The position numbers were made by a program, and so were the translations under genes. From Chryseobacterium indologenes (GTDB lineage: Bacteria > Bacteroidota > Bacteroidia > Flavobacteriales > Weeksellaceae), in the NCBI GenBank assembly GCA_016025055.1, contig CP065590.1, positions 1,674,001-1,738,000 on the forward strand: a DNA stretch of 64,000 nt. The letters are read 5' to 3'. Shown one piece after another: positions 19,335 through 28,821 of this stretch (its first letter is position 1; each line of letters opens with the position of its first letter). The notes beneath the pieces were generated by a model, which made no database searches, was not told the origin of the DNA, and saw only the letters and a program-made list of their open reading frames with translations.

Positions 19335-19382
19335 TCTAAAACGTTTAACAATCATATTATTACAGTTCTTTTTTAAGGAAAA

Positions 19383-19844
19383 ATGAAAGGGATTTTAAAA
19401 ATTTACCATCCGGAGGAAACGCTAAAATACAATATCAGAAATACTTATTGTAAAGCAGTTTACAGCAACCAGCAACACTTTTTAGAGGTTGAAATCATAA
19501 CGGATGACAGTTTGGATCATGTGGATGATGATTCATTACAGTACAACTTTCCACAGCTTTCGCTTGAGGTTTTCGATTTTCCTATCGAATCAACGGAAAT
19601 AGAAGGAAAAACTATCAAAATCAATGATTCTGATGAGGAAACTTACACAGAAGTAGATCTCTTCGATGATGAAGATGCCTATATTTATGACAATGAGCTC
19701 CTTTTCGAAAGAAACGAAGAGGGAGAGCTTGAAGTCATCTGGAAAGGAACCATTGATGATTTCTACACGGGATCTGATACACCAATTCCTTTTAGGTTAA
19801 AATGTGAATTTAAGCAGGATGATATCGAGGTAGACGAAGATTAA
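19383..19844 (+). CDS. Hypothetical acidic protein
   Basis: A 153-residue cytoplasmic protein with no signal peptide or membrane segment and many Asp/Glu residues, especially in the second half (DDEDAYIYDNELLFERNEEGELEV). It seems mostly beta-stranded. I do not recognise a family. A candidate promoter lies upstream and an AT-rich hairpin (about 19870-19908) downstream, so it appears to be transcribed alone. Confidence 0.7.
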   Translation: MKGILKIYHPEETLKYNIRNTYCKAVYSNQQHFLEVEIITDDSLDHVDDDSLQYNFPQLSLEVFDFPIESTEIEGKTIKINDSDEETYTEVDLFDDEDAYIYDNELLFERNEEGELEVIWKGTIDDFYTGSDTPIPFRLKCEFKQDDIEVDED

Positions 19845-20016
19845 CCGATATCTTTGTCCTTTCAGATACTAAATTTCTTTTCAAATTTTTTTTGGAAAGA
19901 AATTTCTTATTTATCATTTCATAACAAAATTTAAGTTGTTTTTAAGCAATTTTTAAGACTTCAATTCATAATATTCCACTACATTTGTCGTTGAAACTTT
20001 AATAAAATTCACATTA

Positions 20017-20721
20017 ATGCTGTTAACGGAACTTTCACAGATTTTATTTGCACAAATCGCTACACCCGCAGTTGCCACAGATAATTTAGAATTTTCATTT
20101 TGGAAAATCATGTTCCATGGAGGAGCCTTCGCTAAAATAGTGATGGTAACCGTATTGCTGTTGGGCGTATTTTCTTTGTATCTGTTTTTTGAAAGATTTT
20201 TCTTTATCAAAAGACTTGCTTCAAAGACAGATTCCAATTTCATGAACAATATTGAAGATTTTATCAAAGCGGGTAAGATCGAAGCTGCCAGTGACTACTG
20301 TAAAACGCAGAATTCACCGGAAGGAAGAATCCTTGAAAAAGGAATTTCCAGATTGGGAAGACCTGTTTCGGATATTGTAAGTGCTATGGAGGCACAGGCA
20401 CAGGTAGAAGTAGCCAATATGGAGAAAAACCTGAATCTTTTGGCTGTGGTTCCGAGTATTGCTCCTATGTTGGGACTTTTGGGAACGGTTATCGGGATGA
20501 TCATTGCGTTCTTTAATTTATCTCATGCTACAGGATCATTCTCACCAAAAACACTTTCTGAAGGTATTTATACTGCTCTGGGACAAACGGCTGTTGGTCT
20601 TGCAGTTGCTATTCCGGCAAACTTCTGTTATAATATTCTTTTAACCAGAATCGATAAGTTTGTTTTGAAGGCTCAGAATATGTCTGGAGAGTTTTTAGAC
20701 TTAATCAACAAACCTTTATAA
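20017..20721 (+). CDS. exbB: MotA/TolQ/ExbB proton channel family protein
   Basis: A 234-residue inner-membrane protein that, with ExbD, uses the proton gradient to energise a TonB protein. Three membrane helices: about residues 28-50, 135-158 and 178-200. Conserved features are the cytoplasmic loop between helices 1 and 2 and MLGLLGTVIGMIIAFFNL with YTALGQTAVGLAVAIPANF. First of a three-gene exbB-exbD-tonB-like operon. TACATTTG at 19980-19987 upstream is a candidate -7 element. The N-terminal start ATG at 20017 gives a short pre-helix as usual. Confidence 0.9.
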   Translation: MLLTELSQILFAQIATPAVATDNLEFSFWKIMFHGGAFAKIVMVTVLLLGVFSLYLFFERFFFIKRLASKTDSNFMNNIEDFIKAGKIEAASDYCKTQNSPEGRILEKGISRLGRPVSDIVSAMEAQAQVEVANMEKNLNLLAVVPSIAPMLGLLGTVIGMIIAFFNLSHATGSFSPKTLSEGIYTALGQTAVGLAVAIPANFCYNILLTRIDKFVLKAQNMSGEFLDLINKPL

Positions 20722-20799
20722 ATCTTTCTTATGAAATCGCTGTCTGGAATAATGATGTAAGCGATTCCATCTGACCTTTAATAATAGTAGAATAAACAG

Positions 20800-21198
20800 A
20801 TGAAAATTCAGAGAAGAAATAAAGCGAATCCGGAATTCAGTTTAGCAGCGATGACTGACGTCATCCTGTTGATGCTGATTTTCTTTATGATAACATCTTC
20901 AGCAGCCAATCAAAGTGCTATAGATGTGAACCTTCCTAAGGCAGGAGCTACAGACGACAATATCCCTAATCCAGTGACCGTAAGTATTAAACCGGATGGC
21001 TCATTTTTTGTGGATGACAATCCTGTAAACAGGGGAGAGCTTGAACAGATTATCGTAAATAAACTGGCCAGCCAGCCTAATAAGTCATTTACCATCAGAG
21101 CAGATGAAAATACTTTGCACAAAGATGTGGTTTTTGTGATGGAAATTGCCGAAAAAAATAAATTTAACATCGCCATTGCGACGGTTAAAGATAAATAA
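20800..21198 (+). CDS. exbD: Biopolymer transport protein ExbD
   Basis: A 132-residue partner of ExbB with one membrane helix (about 18-38: MTDVILLMLIFFMITSS, including the functional aspartate) and a periplasmic domain (VSIKPDGSFFVDDNPVNRGEL ... FTIRADENTLHKDVVFVMEIA). It begins 78 bp after exbB and ends 20 bp before the TonB-like gene. The pair should power TonB-dependent uptake across the outer membrane. Confidence 0.92.
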   Translation: MKIQRRNKANPEFSLAAMTDVILLMLIFFMITSSAANQSAIDVNLPKAGATDDNIPNPVTVSIKPDGSFFVDDNPVNRGELEQIIVNKLASQPNKSFTIRADENTLHKDVVFVMEIAEKNKFNIAIATVKDK

Positions 21199-21218
21199 GG
21201 AAAGAATCAGTATCAAAG

Positions 21219-22103
21219 ATGAGAAGCTATACAGCAAATAGAAATGAAGAAAATAAGGATAGGATCAAGAGCGCCCTGCTTTCTGTTCTTATCTGGGCTG
21301 CCATTTTGCTTTTTGTTTTTTTATATAAATTAAAACCTGAACTGGACAAAGATCCTGAAGTGGTAACAACCATGCTGGTGAACTTCGGAGACAACAGAAA
21401 CGGAAATGGTGTTGAAGAACCCGCAGAACAACCGGGAAGCTTAGCTGCTGCCACGGAGGAAGTAACGCCGGAACCCGCAGAAACTCCTGTACCCGAAACA
21501 AAAACAGTGGTAAAACCTGAACCTGCTCCTGAACCAAAGAAAGTAGAGGCGAAGGAAAAAATCATTACAGGGAACAGTTCAAAAAATACAGTTCCTAAAA
21601 AAGAGGAGTCAAAAAAAGCCGAGAAAAAAGAAGCAACCAGTACCAATGCTTCAAAAAACACTAAAAAATCCGGAGCAACTACGGCCAATTCTAAAACCGG
21701 AAACGGCGACGGAAAAGGAAATGCCGCTATCGGAAACCTGATCCGAGGAAGAGGTACAAAAGCCGGAAGCCAGGGAACCGGTGACGGTATTGGAAATGCC
21801 GGCGATCCTTTGGGAGGTGACGGAAATGGTGACAGTAAAGTCGGAATCGACAGAAAGCTGGTAGGATACATCCCGGGAACAATGGGAAGAGGAGGGGCAC
21901 AGCCTTCTCACAGTTGTACAGCCAGCGGATCAATTACCATTGCGTATACGGTAGATAAAGCCGGAAATGTAGTTTCAGCGAGAAGATCAGGAGGTATTTC
22001 AGATCCTTGTGTATCGTCCACTTCAGTAACGTGGGTGAAGAAATATGTAAAAGCAGAAAAAGCCAATACATCTTCCACCGGATCGTATAAAATTACCTTC
22101 TAG
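21219..22103 (+). CDS. TonB-like energy transducer
   Basis: A 294-residue protein with one N-terminal membrane helix (about 18-38), a long periplasmic linker rich in Pro/Glu/Lys (residues 65-140) that turns into a Gly/Asn/Lys-rich region (150-215), and a C-terminal domain resembling TonB-C (GSITIAYTVDKAGNVVSARRSGG ... YKITF) with a cysteine pair. As third gene after exbB-exbD it is the likely transducer. The Gly-rich segment is unusual for TonB. The opposite strand holds a long open frame that is only a codon-bias shadow. Confidence 0.85.
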   Translation: MRSYTANRNEENKDRIKSALLSVLIWAAILLFVFLYKLKPELDKDPEVVTTMLVNFGDNRNGNGVEEPAEQPGSLAAATEEVTPEPAETPVPETKTVVKPEPAPEPKKVEAKEKIITGNSSKNTVPKKEESKKAEKKEATSTNASKNTKKSGATTANSKTGNGDGKGNAAIGNLIRGRGTKAGSQGTGDGIGNAGDPLGGDGNGDSKVGIDRKLVGYIPGTMGRGGAQPSHSCTASGSITIAYTVDKAGNVVSARRSGGISDPCVSSTSVTWVKKYVKAEKANTSSTGSYKITF

Positions 22104-22119
22104 CAGAATCAAGATTTGC

Positions 22120-22255
22120 CGGAAGTTGAAAAGAAGTAGGCAGGAAGCAACTTTTCGTCATAAAAATATACTTCTGCGCGAAGATTTACAACAGACATAT
22201 AGTTATTCTCTGTAACCTTCATGACTTCCATCTCCCAGCTTCAAGTATTACTACA
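22120..22255. repeat. Degenerate GGAAG/CTTCC intergenic repeat, copy 1
   Basis: Directly after the tonB-like stop: CCGGAAGTTGAAAAGAAGTAGG...GGAAGC on the left and GACTTCCATCTCCCAGCTTC on the right, an imperfect palindrome. Similar elements follow four other + strand genes in this window. Confidence 0.5.
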
Positions 22256-22280
22256 TCGTAGATTTTTGTTCTTACTATAT

Positions 22281-22310
22281 AAAAAAACACTTTATTCAAG
22301 TGCTTTTTTT
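22281..22310. terminator. Intrinsic terminator near convergent gene ends
   Basis: AAAAAACACTT / AAGTGCTTTTTT hairpin with T/A runs on both sides. It overlaps the stop of the minus-strand gene at 22296. Confidence 0.75.
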
Positions 22311-22685
22311 TAATTCGTTTATTCTGTTGATGATCGGTAGGGCAAAGATCCCGCTTGTCTGCAAATACAGCTCATAAAAAGTTTTTGCTTTGTCCTGAAA
22401 GTCTTTGTTGGGCTCTTGTCTGCTTTTAAAATAGAAGAGGTTTCCGAGCATTTCATAATAATCTTTATGATCCCTTTCCTGTCTTTCATTGACTAAAGCA
22501 ATCATTTCCTCCTTAGTCATTGACGATACTTCCGTGAAGTTCATCTTGAAAATATCTCGCATCAGCGTATCAAAATCCAGTTCTTTCTGCATTAAGCTTT
22601 CTTCAGGTTTGTCCAGAATCAGTTTTTCCAACGCTTGAGTTAGTTGACGTATGAGTCTTAGGGTGAATTCTTTATCTGTTATCAT
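22296..22685 (-). CDS. Hypothetical helical protein
   Basis: A 129-residue soluble, mainly alpha-helical protein with no signal peptide. It starts MITDKEFTLRLIRQLTQALEKL and has a TPR-like C-terminal half (YYEMLGNLFYFKSRQEPNKDFQDKAKTFYELYL). It slightly resembles small DUF6483-type proteins, but I cannot assign it. It is transcribed after the SpmA/B-like gene, 134 bp away, probably independently. Confidence 0.6.
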   Translation of the reverse strand: MITDKEFTLRLIRQLTQALEKLILDKPEESLMQKELDFDTLMRDIFKMNFTEVSSMTKEEMIALVNERQERDHKDYYEMLGNLFYFKSRQEPNKDFQDKAKTFYELYLQTSGIFALPIINRINELKKST

Positions 22686-22819
22686 AATTGTTAATGTTGT
22701 TGCCGGTAGTTGGGTTATCTATGTCATTTTAATTGGACCTATTTTATAAAATTAAGTTTTTCGTAGCTCATTGCATATTTTTTAACGAGGAAAAGACCAG
22801 GAACTTCCAATTAGAAACC

Positions 22820-24229
22820 TTATCTAGGCAAAAAGAGATATGCCAACGCAATTGCTGTAATAACGCCCACCAGATCAGCCAGAAGCATAGCAATTACCGT
22901 GTATCTTGTGTTCTTTACCGCTACGGCACCAAAATATACTGCAATCACGTAGAATGTGGTATCTGAGCTTCCCTGAAGAACGGCAGCTAATTTACCCTGG
23001 AAGCTGTCTGCTCCAAAGGTAGCCATCGTGTCAACCATCATTCCGCGTGCTCCGGAACCGGACAGGGGTTTAATTAAGGCCGTTGGCAGACCATCCACAA
23101 ATCTAGGGTCAAGGCTCGCTGCATTGGCCACCCACTTCATTCCGTCAATAATCACATCAAATACACCCGAAGTTCTTAATAAAGAAATAGCGATCAGCAT
23201 TCCTACCAGATAAGGAATAATCTTTACACAGGTTGTAAACCCTTCTTTTGCTCCCTCAATAAAGGCATCAAAAACGTTGATCTTCTTATAAACTGCCCCC
23301 AGTACAATAGCGAGGAAAATAAAGAGAATAAGCCCGTTACTTAAAACTTTACTGAAATCATCCAGCTCATCTTTACTCAATTGTACCAGATAGACTACGA
23401 GTAAAGCGATAATGGCTGAAATACCACCTACATAAGCAATAACTACCGGACGGAGAAGATTGATCTTTTGGTATAAAGAAACAATAATCATCGCAGCCAA
23501 TGTTGCGGCAAAGGTGGCAATCATACATGGGAGAAAGATATCTGTCGGAGTTTTGGAGCCCATTGATGCTCTTATGGCGATAATGGATACCGGAATCAGG
23601 GTCATTCCTCCCGCATGAAGACAGAGAAACATGATCTGTGAATTGCTGGCAGTATCTTTATTCGGATTTAAAGTCTGGAGACTTTCCATAGCTTTTAATC
23701 CAAATGGAGTCGCGGCATTGTCCAAGCCCAGAAGATTGGCGCTGAAATTCATCAGCATATGCCCGAAAGCCGGATGGTTTTTAGGAATATCCGGGAATAG
23801 TTTTGAAAAGAACGGTTGGATAAACCGGCTTAAAAGATTGATGCCTCCTGCCTTTTCAGCGATACTCATGAACCCCATAAAAAGCGTCATGATTCCAATC
23901 AGGCCGAGACATATTTTTACAGCGGTTTCTGAGGTTCCGATCACGCCATCTGCTTCCTGAACTCGATAAACCTTTACATTTTGTTTGAGGGAGTCGGTTG
24001 TTTTATAATGGATTCTGCCGTCAGCAAAATCTGTTTTTTTCATCAAACTGTCTTTTACGACAGGGGAAACTGCTGATATTGGCTGGGCTGCAATCTGCAC
24101 GGTATCACCGCCTTTCCCAACCACCATATCATTAAAAATGGTTTTGTAGTTGCTTGATGAAATGTATTTTATACTGGCAATGGCAATGGCAATGATAATA
24201 AAAGCCGACCAAATTCTGCTGAGAACCAT
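22820..24229 (-). CDS. Fused SpmA/SpmB nucleoside-recognition membrane protein
   Basis: A 469-residue inner-membrane protein with two nucleoside-recognition (Gate) domains, corresponding to spore maturation proteins A and B in one chain. The SpmA part has PKNHPAFGHMLMNFSANLLGLDNAATPFGLKAM; the SpmB part has EGAKEGFTTCVKIIPYLVGMLIAI and KPLSGSGARGMM with GSSDTTFYVIAVYFGAV. About ten membrane helices. The organism is a non-spore-former, so a transport or small-molecule export role is more likely, but the substrate is unknown. Fusion is common in Bacteroidota. Confidence 0.9.
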   Translation of the reverse strand: MVLSRIWSAFIIIAIAIASIKYISSSNYKTIFNDMVVGKGGDTVQIAAQPISAVSPVVKDSLMKKTDFADGRIHYKTTDSLKQNVKVYRVQEADGVIGTSETAVKICLGLIGIMTLFMGFMSIAEKAGGINLLSRFIQPFFSKLFPDIPKNHPAFGHMLMNFSANLLGLDNAATPFGLKAMESLQTLNPNKDTASNSQIMFLCLHAGGMTLIPVSIIAIRASMGSKTPTDIFLPCMIATFAATLAAMIIVSLYQKINLLRPVVIAYVGGISAIIALLVVYLVQLSKDELDDFSKVLSNGLILFIFLAIVLGAVYKKINVFDAFIEGAKEGFTTCVKIIPYLVGMLIAISLLRTSGVFDVIIDGMKWVANAASLDPRFVDGLPTALIKPLSGSGARGMMVDTMATFGADSFQGKLAAVLQGSSDTTFYVIAVYFGAVAVKNTRYTVIAMLLADLVGVITAIALAYLFLPR

Positions 24230-24530
24230 CTGATTGATTTAATTGTTTAAACTTATCAAAAATACTTTAAACCACAAAAATAACTAAAGTCTTTTGTAAT
24301 TCCGGTATGAAAGAGTGCTAATGATGGTTTGCAGCTTTATACTATTTTGACGCAGTGTTCGCAAAGTTTCTAAATAATGGGAAATGATTTTTCTCGTTCG
24401 CACAGGCGTCAGCACTAAGTAATGGGGACTTCAATTATGGAATATCGCTGAATGAAATGCCCTTTCGAATGAAAATATGCATAAAGCTTTATATTTCCAT
24501 TGCAATCTTTAGTGTTTACAATAAAAAAAA
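24230..24530. other. Intergenic region, no gene seen
   Basis: About 300 non-coding bases between two minus-strand genes. It holds repeat-like remnants (AGTGCTAATG ... GTCAGCACTAAG inverted; 'acgcagtgttcgcaaagtttc'). No promoter or RNA gene could be supported. Confidence 0.5.
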
Positions 24531-25040
24531 TTACTCTTCCAGGTAAACAAGGTGTCCCTCAAAGTCATCATCCACATTTCTCAAAACCTTAGCGTCATCC
24601 ATTTTTTTGACCAGTCCGTCTACGAAGAAACTTTTTTCAAAAAACTGGCGGTGGATCCCGGGAAGCATTTCCATGAAATAGTCCATTCCGAACTTGTTGT
24701 TATGAAGGTCCATTTTGGTTTCCAGAGGTTTATTGGGAAACAGTTCCTCGTGCATATCTGTCATTCTTTTGCAGAATTCCAGAGCCTTTTTTGGGGATGA
24801 GATTTTGCAGCAGTACATCATGATGAAGCAGCACCACAGAGCATGTCTGAAAGCATTTCCTATCCCATTGTTGGAAGCCGTGTCGGGAAATTTCTTTTGT
24901 GCTATGGTGAATGCCTTGACGGTTGCGTAAAAGCTTAATAATGAGAAAAGAGGATGGGGGAGAACAAGAGATAAAAGACGCATAATCTTTTTAAAACTCA
25001 TACTCCGGATGGTATCAAAAAATATTTTAAAAGTCCTCAT
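24531..25040 (-). CDS. DUF6973 domain protein
   Basis: A 169-residue protein with the conserved core NGIGNAFRHALWCCFIMMYCC ... MTDMHEELFPN ... MDLHNNKFGMDYF, which matches DUF6973-type domains (H and D/N-rich, perhaps enzymatic). The N-terminal third is hydrophobic (SFKKIMRLLSLVLPHPLFSLLSF), suggesting membrane association. Function unknown. It follows accD, separated by a terminator. Confidence 0.7.
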   Translation of the reverse strand: MRTFKIFFDTIRSMSFKKIMRLLSLVLPHPLFSLLSFYATVKAFTIAQKKFPDTASNNGIGNAFRHALWCCFIMMYCCKISSPKKALEFCKRMTDMHEELFPNKPLETKMDLHNNKFGMDYFMEMLPGIHRQFFEKSFFVDGLVKKMDDAKVLRNVDDDFEGHLVYLEE

Positions 25041-25044
25041 AAAT

Positions 25045-25071
25045 AAAAATCTCTCCCTAATTAGAGAGAGA
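25045..25071 (-). terminator. Intrinsic terminator after accD
   Basis: TCTCTCC / GAGAGAGA hairpin followed on the minus strand by ATTTTTATTT. It is 24 bp past the accD stop. Confidence 0.7.
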
Positions 25072-25094
25072 CTGTATTGTTTTTGTTACAGGGA

Positions 25095-25948
25095 TTATGC
25101 TTTTACAGCTAATAAATTAACGGTTTTAGCAACAGTGTCCTGAATTTCAGTTCTTTTTACAATGAAATCAACAAATCCTTTTTCCTGTAAGAATTCTGAT
25201 GTCTGGAATCCTTCCGGTAGATCTCTACCGATTGTTTCACGGATTACCCTTGGTCCCGCGAAACCGATCAATGCTCCCGGCTCAGCCATGATAATATCAG
25301 CGGTCATTGCGAATGAAGCGGTGATTCCTCCAAAAGTAGGGTCACAAAGGTAAGCGATGTACAGAAGCCCTGCTTCGGAAAGCTGAGCTAATTTAGCCTG
25401 TACCTTAGCTAATTGCATCAAAGAATATGTAGCTTCCTGCATTCTTGCTCCTCCGGACTGACAGATGATCATATACGGAAGTTTGTGCTGGATACAGTAG
25501 TCTACTGCTCTTCTGATCTTCTCACCCATTACAGAACCTAAAGATCCTCCGATAAAGGCAAAATCCATACATGAAACCACCATTTCAGTTCCTTTTACAG
25601 TGCCTACTGCGTTTCTAATGGAATCCGTAAGTTTTGTCTTTGCTTTTACCTCCTTTAAACGGTCTTTATAAGGTTTTGTATCTTTAAAGTTTAAGATATC
25701 AATACTTTCAACATTGGCATCCAGTTCGGTGAATTTACCGCCGTCAAAAAGGATGTCAAAAAATTCCGCACTTCCTATTCTTACATGAAATCCGTCTTCA
25801 GGAGAAACGTAGTTATTTCTCTTTAGTTCATCATGTTCCACAACTTTTCCTGATGGAGTCTGATGCCATAGGCCTTTGGGAACGTCCTTTTTTCATCAGT
25901 AGAGGTGGTAATGTTTTTTGCTTTTCTTTTAAACCAGTCGAATGCCAT
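25095..25948 (-). pseudogene. accD: Acetyl-CoA carboxylase beta subunit AccD, frameshifted
   Basis: AccD is the carboxyltransferase beta chain that makes malonyl-CoA for fatty-acid synthesis. The body is intact: [74 protein letters not shown]. The N terminus starts at 25948 (MAFDWFKRKAKN), but the frame breaks at TTTGGG (25875-25880); one extra A in the coding strand restores [20 protein letters not shown]. Repaired length is about 284. The zinc-ribbon cysteines of E. coli AccD are absent, as in other flavobacterial AccD proteins I recall. An essential gene, so the break is probably a sequencing error. Confidence 0.92.
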
Positions 25949-26038
25949 TTTTAAATTGTATTAATGTATAAATGTAAAATGTACCAATGTAAATGCACTC
26001 TTATGAATACTTTTTACATTGATACAAATGTACAGTTC

Positions 26039-27109
26039 TTATTTTAAAGTATTTACGTTATTTAAATCTTCAAATGCCTGTACCAATCTTGTAGAGAAAG
26101 TTTCTTCACCTTTTCTTACCCAAACTCTTGGGTCATAGAATTTTTTGTTAGGTTTTTCCTCTCCTTCAGGGTTTCCGATTTGAGATCTCAAATAGTCGAT
26201 ATTGTTCACCATATAATCTCTAACGCCTTCTGTATATGCAAACTGAAGGTCAGTATCGATATTCATTTTAATTACTCCGTAGTCGATTGCTTCTCTGATC
26301 TCTTCTAAAGTAGATCCTGATCCTCCGTGGAATACGAAGTTGATCGGCTTAGCAGCAGTTCCGAATTTTTCCTGAACATATTTCTGAGAATTATCAAGGA
26401 TTTTCGGAGTAAGAACTACGTTTCCTGGCTTGTACACTCCATGAACGTTGCCAAATGCAGCAGCGATCGTAAAGTTATCAGAAATAGCCTTTAACTTTTC
26501 ATAAGTATAAGCTACATCCTCAGGTTGAGTATATAATTTAGAATTATCAACGTCTGAGTTGTCAACACCATCTTCTTCACCTCCGGTAACTCCGATTTCT
26601 ACTTCAAGAGTCATCTGAAGTTTAGCCATTCTTTCGAAATAACGGGCCGAAATCTCAAGGTTTTCTTCTAAAGGCTCTTCAGAAAGGTCTAACATGTGAG
26701 AAGAATAAAGTGACTTTCCTGTCTGCTTGAAGAATTCTTCGTTAGCATCCATTAATCCGTCAATCCATGGAAGTAATTTCTTTGCACAGTGGTCTGTGTG
26801 TAGAATAACGGTAGCTCCGTAAGCTTCAGCAAGAGTGTGGATGTGCTTTGCACCGGCGATAGCTCCTAAGATAGCCGCTTTTTGTCCGTCATTGCTTAAT
26901 CCTTTCCCTGCGTTGAAAGCCGCTCCACCATTTGAAAACTGGATAATTACAGGAGAGTTTAATTTCGCTGCAGTTTCCATTGTCGCATTTACGTTGCTTG
27001 ATCCAATTACGTTTACTGCAGGTAGTGCATATTTATTTTCTTTAGCATGCTGAAAAATATCAGTAACTAACTGACCTGTGGCAACTCCTGCCGGAAAAAT
27101 TCTACTCAT
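26039..27109 (-). CDS. fbaA: Class II fructose-bisphosphate aldolase
   Basis: A 356-residue zinc-dependent aldolase that splits fructose-1,6-bisphosphate to dihydroxyacetone phosphate and glyceraldehyde-3-phosphate in glycolysis, and runs the reverse in gluconeogenesis. Visible: VILHTDHCAKKLLPW (zinc ligands and catalytic Asp), EVEIGVTGGEEDGVDNS, AAFGNVHGVYKPGNV, and FHGGSGSTLEEI (phosphate binding). Length matches the class IIA E. coli-type enzyme. Transcribed alone, upstream of accD. Confidence 0.96.
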   Translation of the reverse strand: MSRIFPAGVATGQLVTDIFQHAKENKYALPAVNVIGSSNVNATMETAAKLNSPVIIQFSNGGAAFNAGKGLSNDGQKAAILGAIAGAKHIHTLAEAYGATVILHTDHCAKKLLPWIDGLMDANEEFFKQTGKSLYSSHMLDLSEEPLEENLEISARYFERMAKLQMTLEVEIGVTGGEEDGVDNSDVDNSKLYTQPEDVAYTYEKLKAISDNFTIAAAFGNVHGVYKPGNVVLTPKILDNSQKYVQEKFGTAAKPINFVFHGGSGSTLEEIREAIDYGVIKMNIDTDLQFAYTEGVRDYMVNNIDYLRSQIGNPEGEEKPNKKFYDPRVWVRKGEETFSTRLVQAFEDLNNVNTLK

Positions 27110-27179
27110 GTTTTACTTTTTATTATAAATTTATTAGGTGTTTTAATTTCGTGTAAAGGTAATCATTTTTAGGGAATTG

Positions 27180-28046
27180 CTAATTTCTTTTGTCTCTTCC
27201 CCAAAGCAGCTTCTGACGAATGGTTTCGTAGAAACTAAGGTTGTTTGGCTGTACCAGAAGAAGCTGAAAAGAAGCCTTTCTGATGATGATTTCCTTGTCT
27301 GTTTCAATGTGTATTAATCTTGAGTCTAAAGAAAGAGAGTACTGAGGAACCCTGCTTTCCACCCTGAATTTTATTTCCACTTTGTCATTTACCACTAAAG
27401 GTCTCACATTCAGATTGTGAGGAGCAATCGGGGTAATGACGAAATTTTCGTTGTTGGGAGAGATAATTGGTCCTCCGCAGCTCAATGAGTAGGCGGTAGA
27501 ACCGGTTGGTGTTGAAATAATCACTCCGTCTCCCCAGAAAACATTTAAAAACTCATCGTTGATGTATGAGTCTACCGTAATCATCGATGTTGTTTCTTTT
27601 CTGGAAACGGTTACATCGTTCAAGGCATAAGGAAAAGCTCCTTCCAGTTTTGGAGAAACAACTTCTATGACCGAACGACGACTGGTTTTTACGTTACCCT
27701 TTAGGATAGAGTCAAGCTCTTTGAAAGCTTCTTCTTTGGTGAAAAATGCCAGAAACCCTAATCTTCCGGTGTTTACACCGACTACCGGTATTTCCAGATC
27801 TTCAATAAAGGTCAGTGAATTTACAATGGTACCGTCACCTCCGAAAGTGAAGAACAGGTCCACTTCTTTATCCAGAAGATCCTGTTTGTTATTAAATGTT
27901 TCGAAAATTTTTGAGAATTGAAGGGCTTCTGCCATTTCATCATACAAAACGGATTTTACGCCTCTGCTTTCAAGCTCAGAGATAAACTTGCTTAGATATA
28001 AAAAAGTATCAAGATCTTTTTTCTGAGAATAAATAGCTGCCTTCAT
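27180..28046 (-). CDS. nadK: NAD kinase
   Basis: A 288-residue cytoplasmic enzyme that phosphorylates NAD to NADP. It has the GGDGT motif (FTFGGDGTIVNSL), NTGRLGFLA, and TPTGSTAYSLSCGGPII, the diagnostic NadK sequence, followed by the C-terminal beta domain. Length is normal. Its start is 2 bp after the stop of the CBS gene, so the two are one operon. Confidence 0.95.
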   Translation of the reverse strand: MKAAIYSQKKDLDTFLYLSKFISELESRGVKSVLYDEMAEALQFSKIFETFNNKQDLLDKEVDLFFTFGGDGTIVNSLTFIEDLEIPVVGVNTGRLGFLAFFTKEEAFKELDSILKGNVKTSRRSVIEVVSPKLEGAFPYALNDVTVSRKETTSMITVDSYINDEFLNVFWGDGVIISTPTGSTAYSLSCGGPIISPNNENFVITPIAPHNLNVRPLVVNDKVEIKFRVESRVPQYSLSLDSRLIHIETDKEIIIRKASFQLLLVQPNNLSFYETIRQKLLWGRDKRN

Positions 28047-28048
28047 TG

Positions 28049-28702
28049 TTATATTTCTATAAATTTTTGGAAAAAACCGAATCGGTCCTTAAACAGGTCG
28101 GTTTTCTCATCAGAATAGTATTTTTCAACAATTCTGTAGTCGTACCGGTCAAAAGTAGAGTCTATTGACGCCAGGTTTTCATTGCTGATCTTTATGGTGA
28201 CATGGATCACCTCGTCTGACATAAAGCTTATAAATCCGCCATAAAATTTGGAATTATTGCTCTCCACAATATTGGCGATCTCTGTCATCGAATACTTTCG
28301 GGCAGGAGTTTCTATCGTAAGGATAGCGCCTGATTCGGAAAATAAGGGGTAACGGGACAGGTCCTGAAAAATATCATCACAGGAAATATACCCCAGATAC
28401 TTTTCATTTTTATTAATCACCGGAATTACGTTTGAGCTGAATGTATAAAACAGACGGATACTGTCCATAATATTACTGTCTTCCTGGATCGCAAAACGTT
28501 CGATCTGATGTTCCAGATCTTTTAAAGTTCCGCCGTCTTCCTCATAGAGAAAGTCCTTGGCCAGGGCTCCGTAAAAGTGGTTGGATTTTTTGATGAAAAC
28601 ATGGGAATATCCAAAATCTTCTAACATATTTCGGGCCGACTCTATTGAATCAGACAGGCTAAAACACGGGAAGTCTTTTGAGATATAGTCCTTAATAAAC
28701 AT
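28049..28702 (-). CDS. CBS domain-containing protein
   Basis: A 217-residue soluble protein. Two CBS-type repeats occupy about residues 5-125 (SIESARNMLEDFGYSHVFIKKSNHFYGALA; VIPVINKNEKYLGYISCDDIF), which typically bind adenine nucleotides. The C-terminal part (MTEIANIVESNNSKFYGGFIS ... DRYDYRIVEKYY) looks ACT-like. It lies 2 bp upstream of nadK and may sense nucleotide levels for it; that is inference. Confidence 0.85.
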   Translation of the reverse strand: MFIKDYISKDFPCFSLSDSIESARNMLEDFGYSHVFIKKSNHFYGALAKDFLYEEDGGTLKDLEHQIERFAIQEDSNIMDSIRLFYTFSSNVIPVINKNEKYLGYISCDDIFQDLSRYPLFSESGAILTIETPARKYSMTEIANIVESNNSKFYGGFISFMSDEVIHVTIKISNENLASIDSTFDRYDYRIVEKYYSDEKTDLFKDRFGFFQKFIEI

Positions 28703-28786
28703 TGTGCTAATTTATAAAAAATTAAATGAATCTTTTTCTGAAAACCTTATTTTTTTTGTGTTAAAACGAAAAAAGTGATTTCAAAA

Positions 28787-28817
28787 TTTGTTTGTAAAGA
28801 AAAAAAAAGTACCTTTG
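28787..28817 (+). promoter_or_regulatory. Bacteroidota-type promoter for a short transcript
   Basis: TTTG at 28787-28790, 19 bp, then TACCTTTG at 28810-28817, an excellent match to TTTG-N17-23-TAnnTTTG. It faces right, away from the CBS gene, with no + strand gene downstream before a terminator. Confidence 0.6.
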
Positions 28818-28821
28818 TCGC

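Noticed and set aside
21227..21871. 214-residue minus-strand open frame opposite the TonB-like gene
   Set aside because: It is antisense to a clear gene, is Pro/Ser/Phe-rich because of the Gly/Lys/Glu codons on the other strand, and has no recognisable family.
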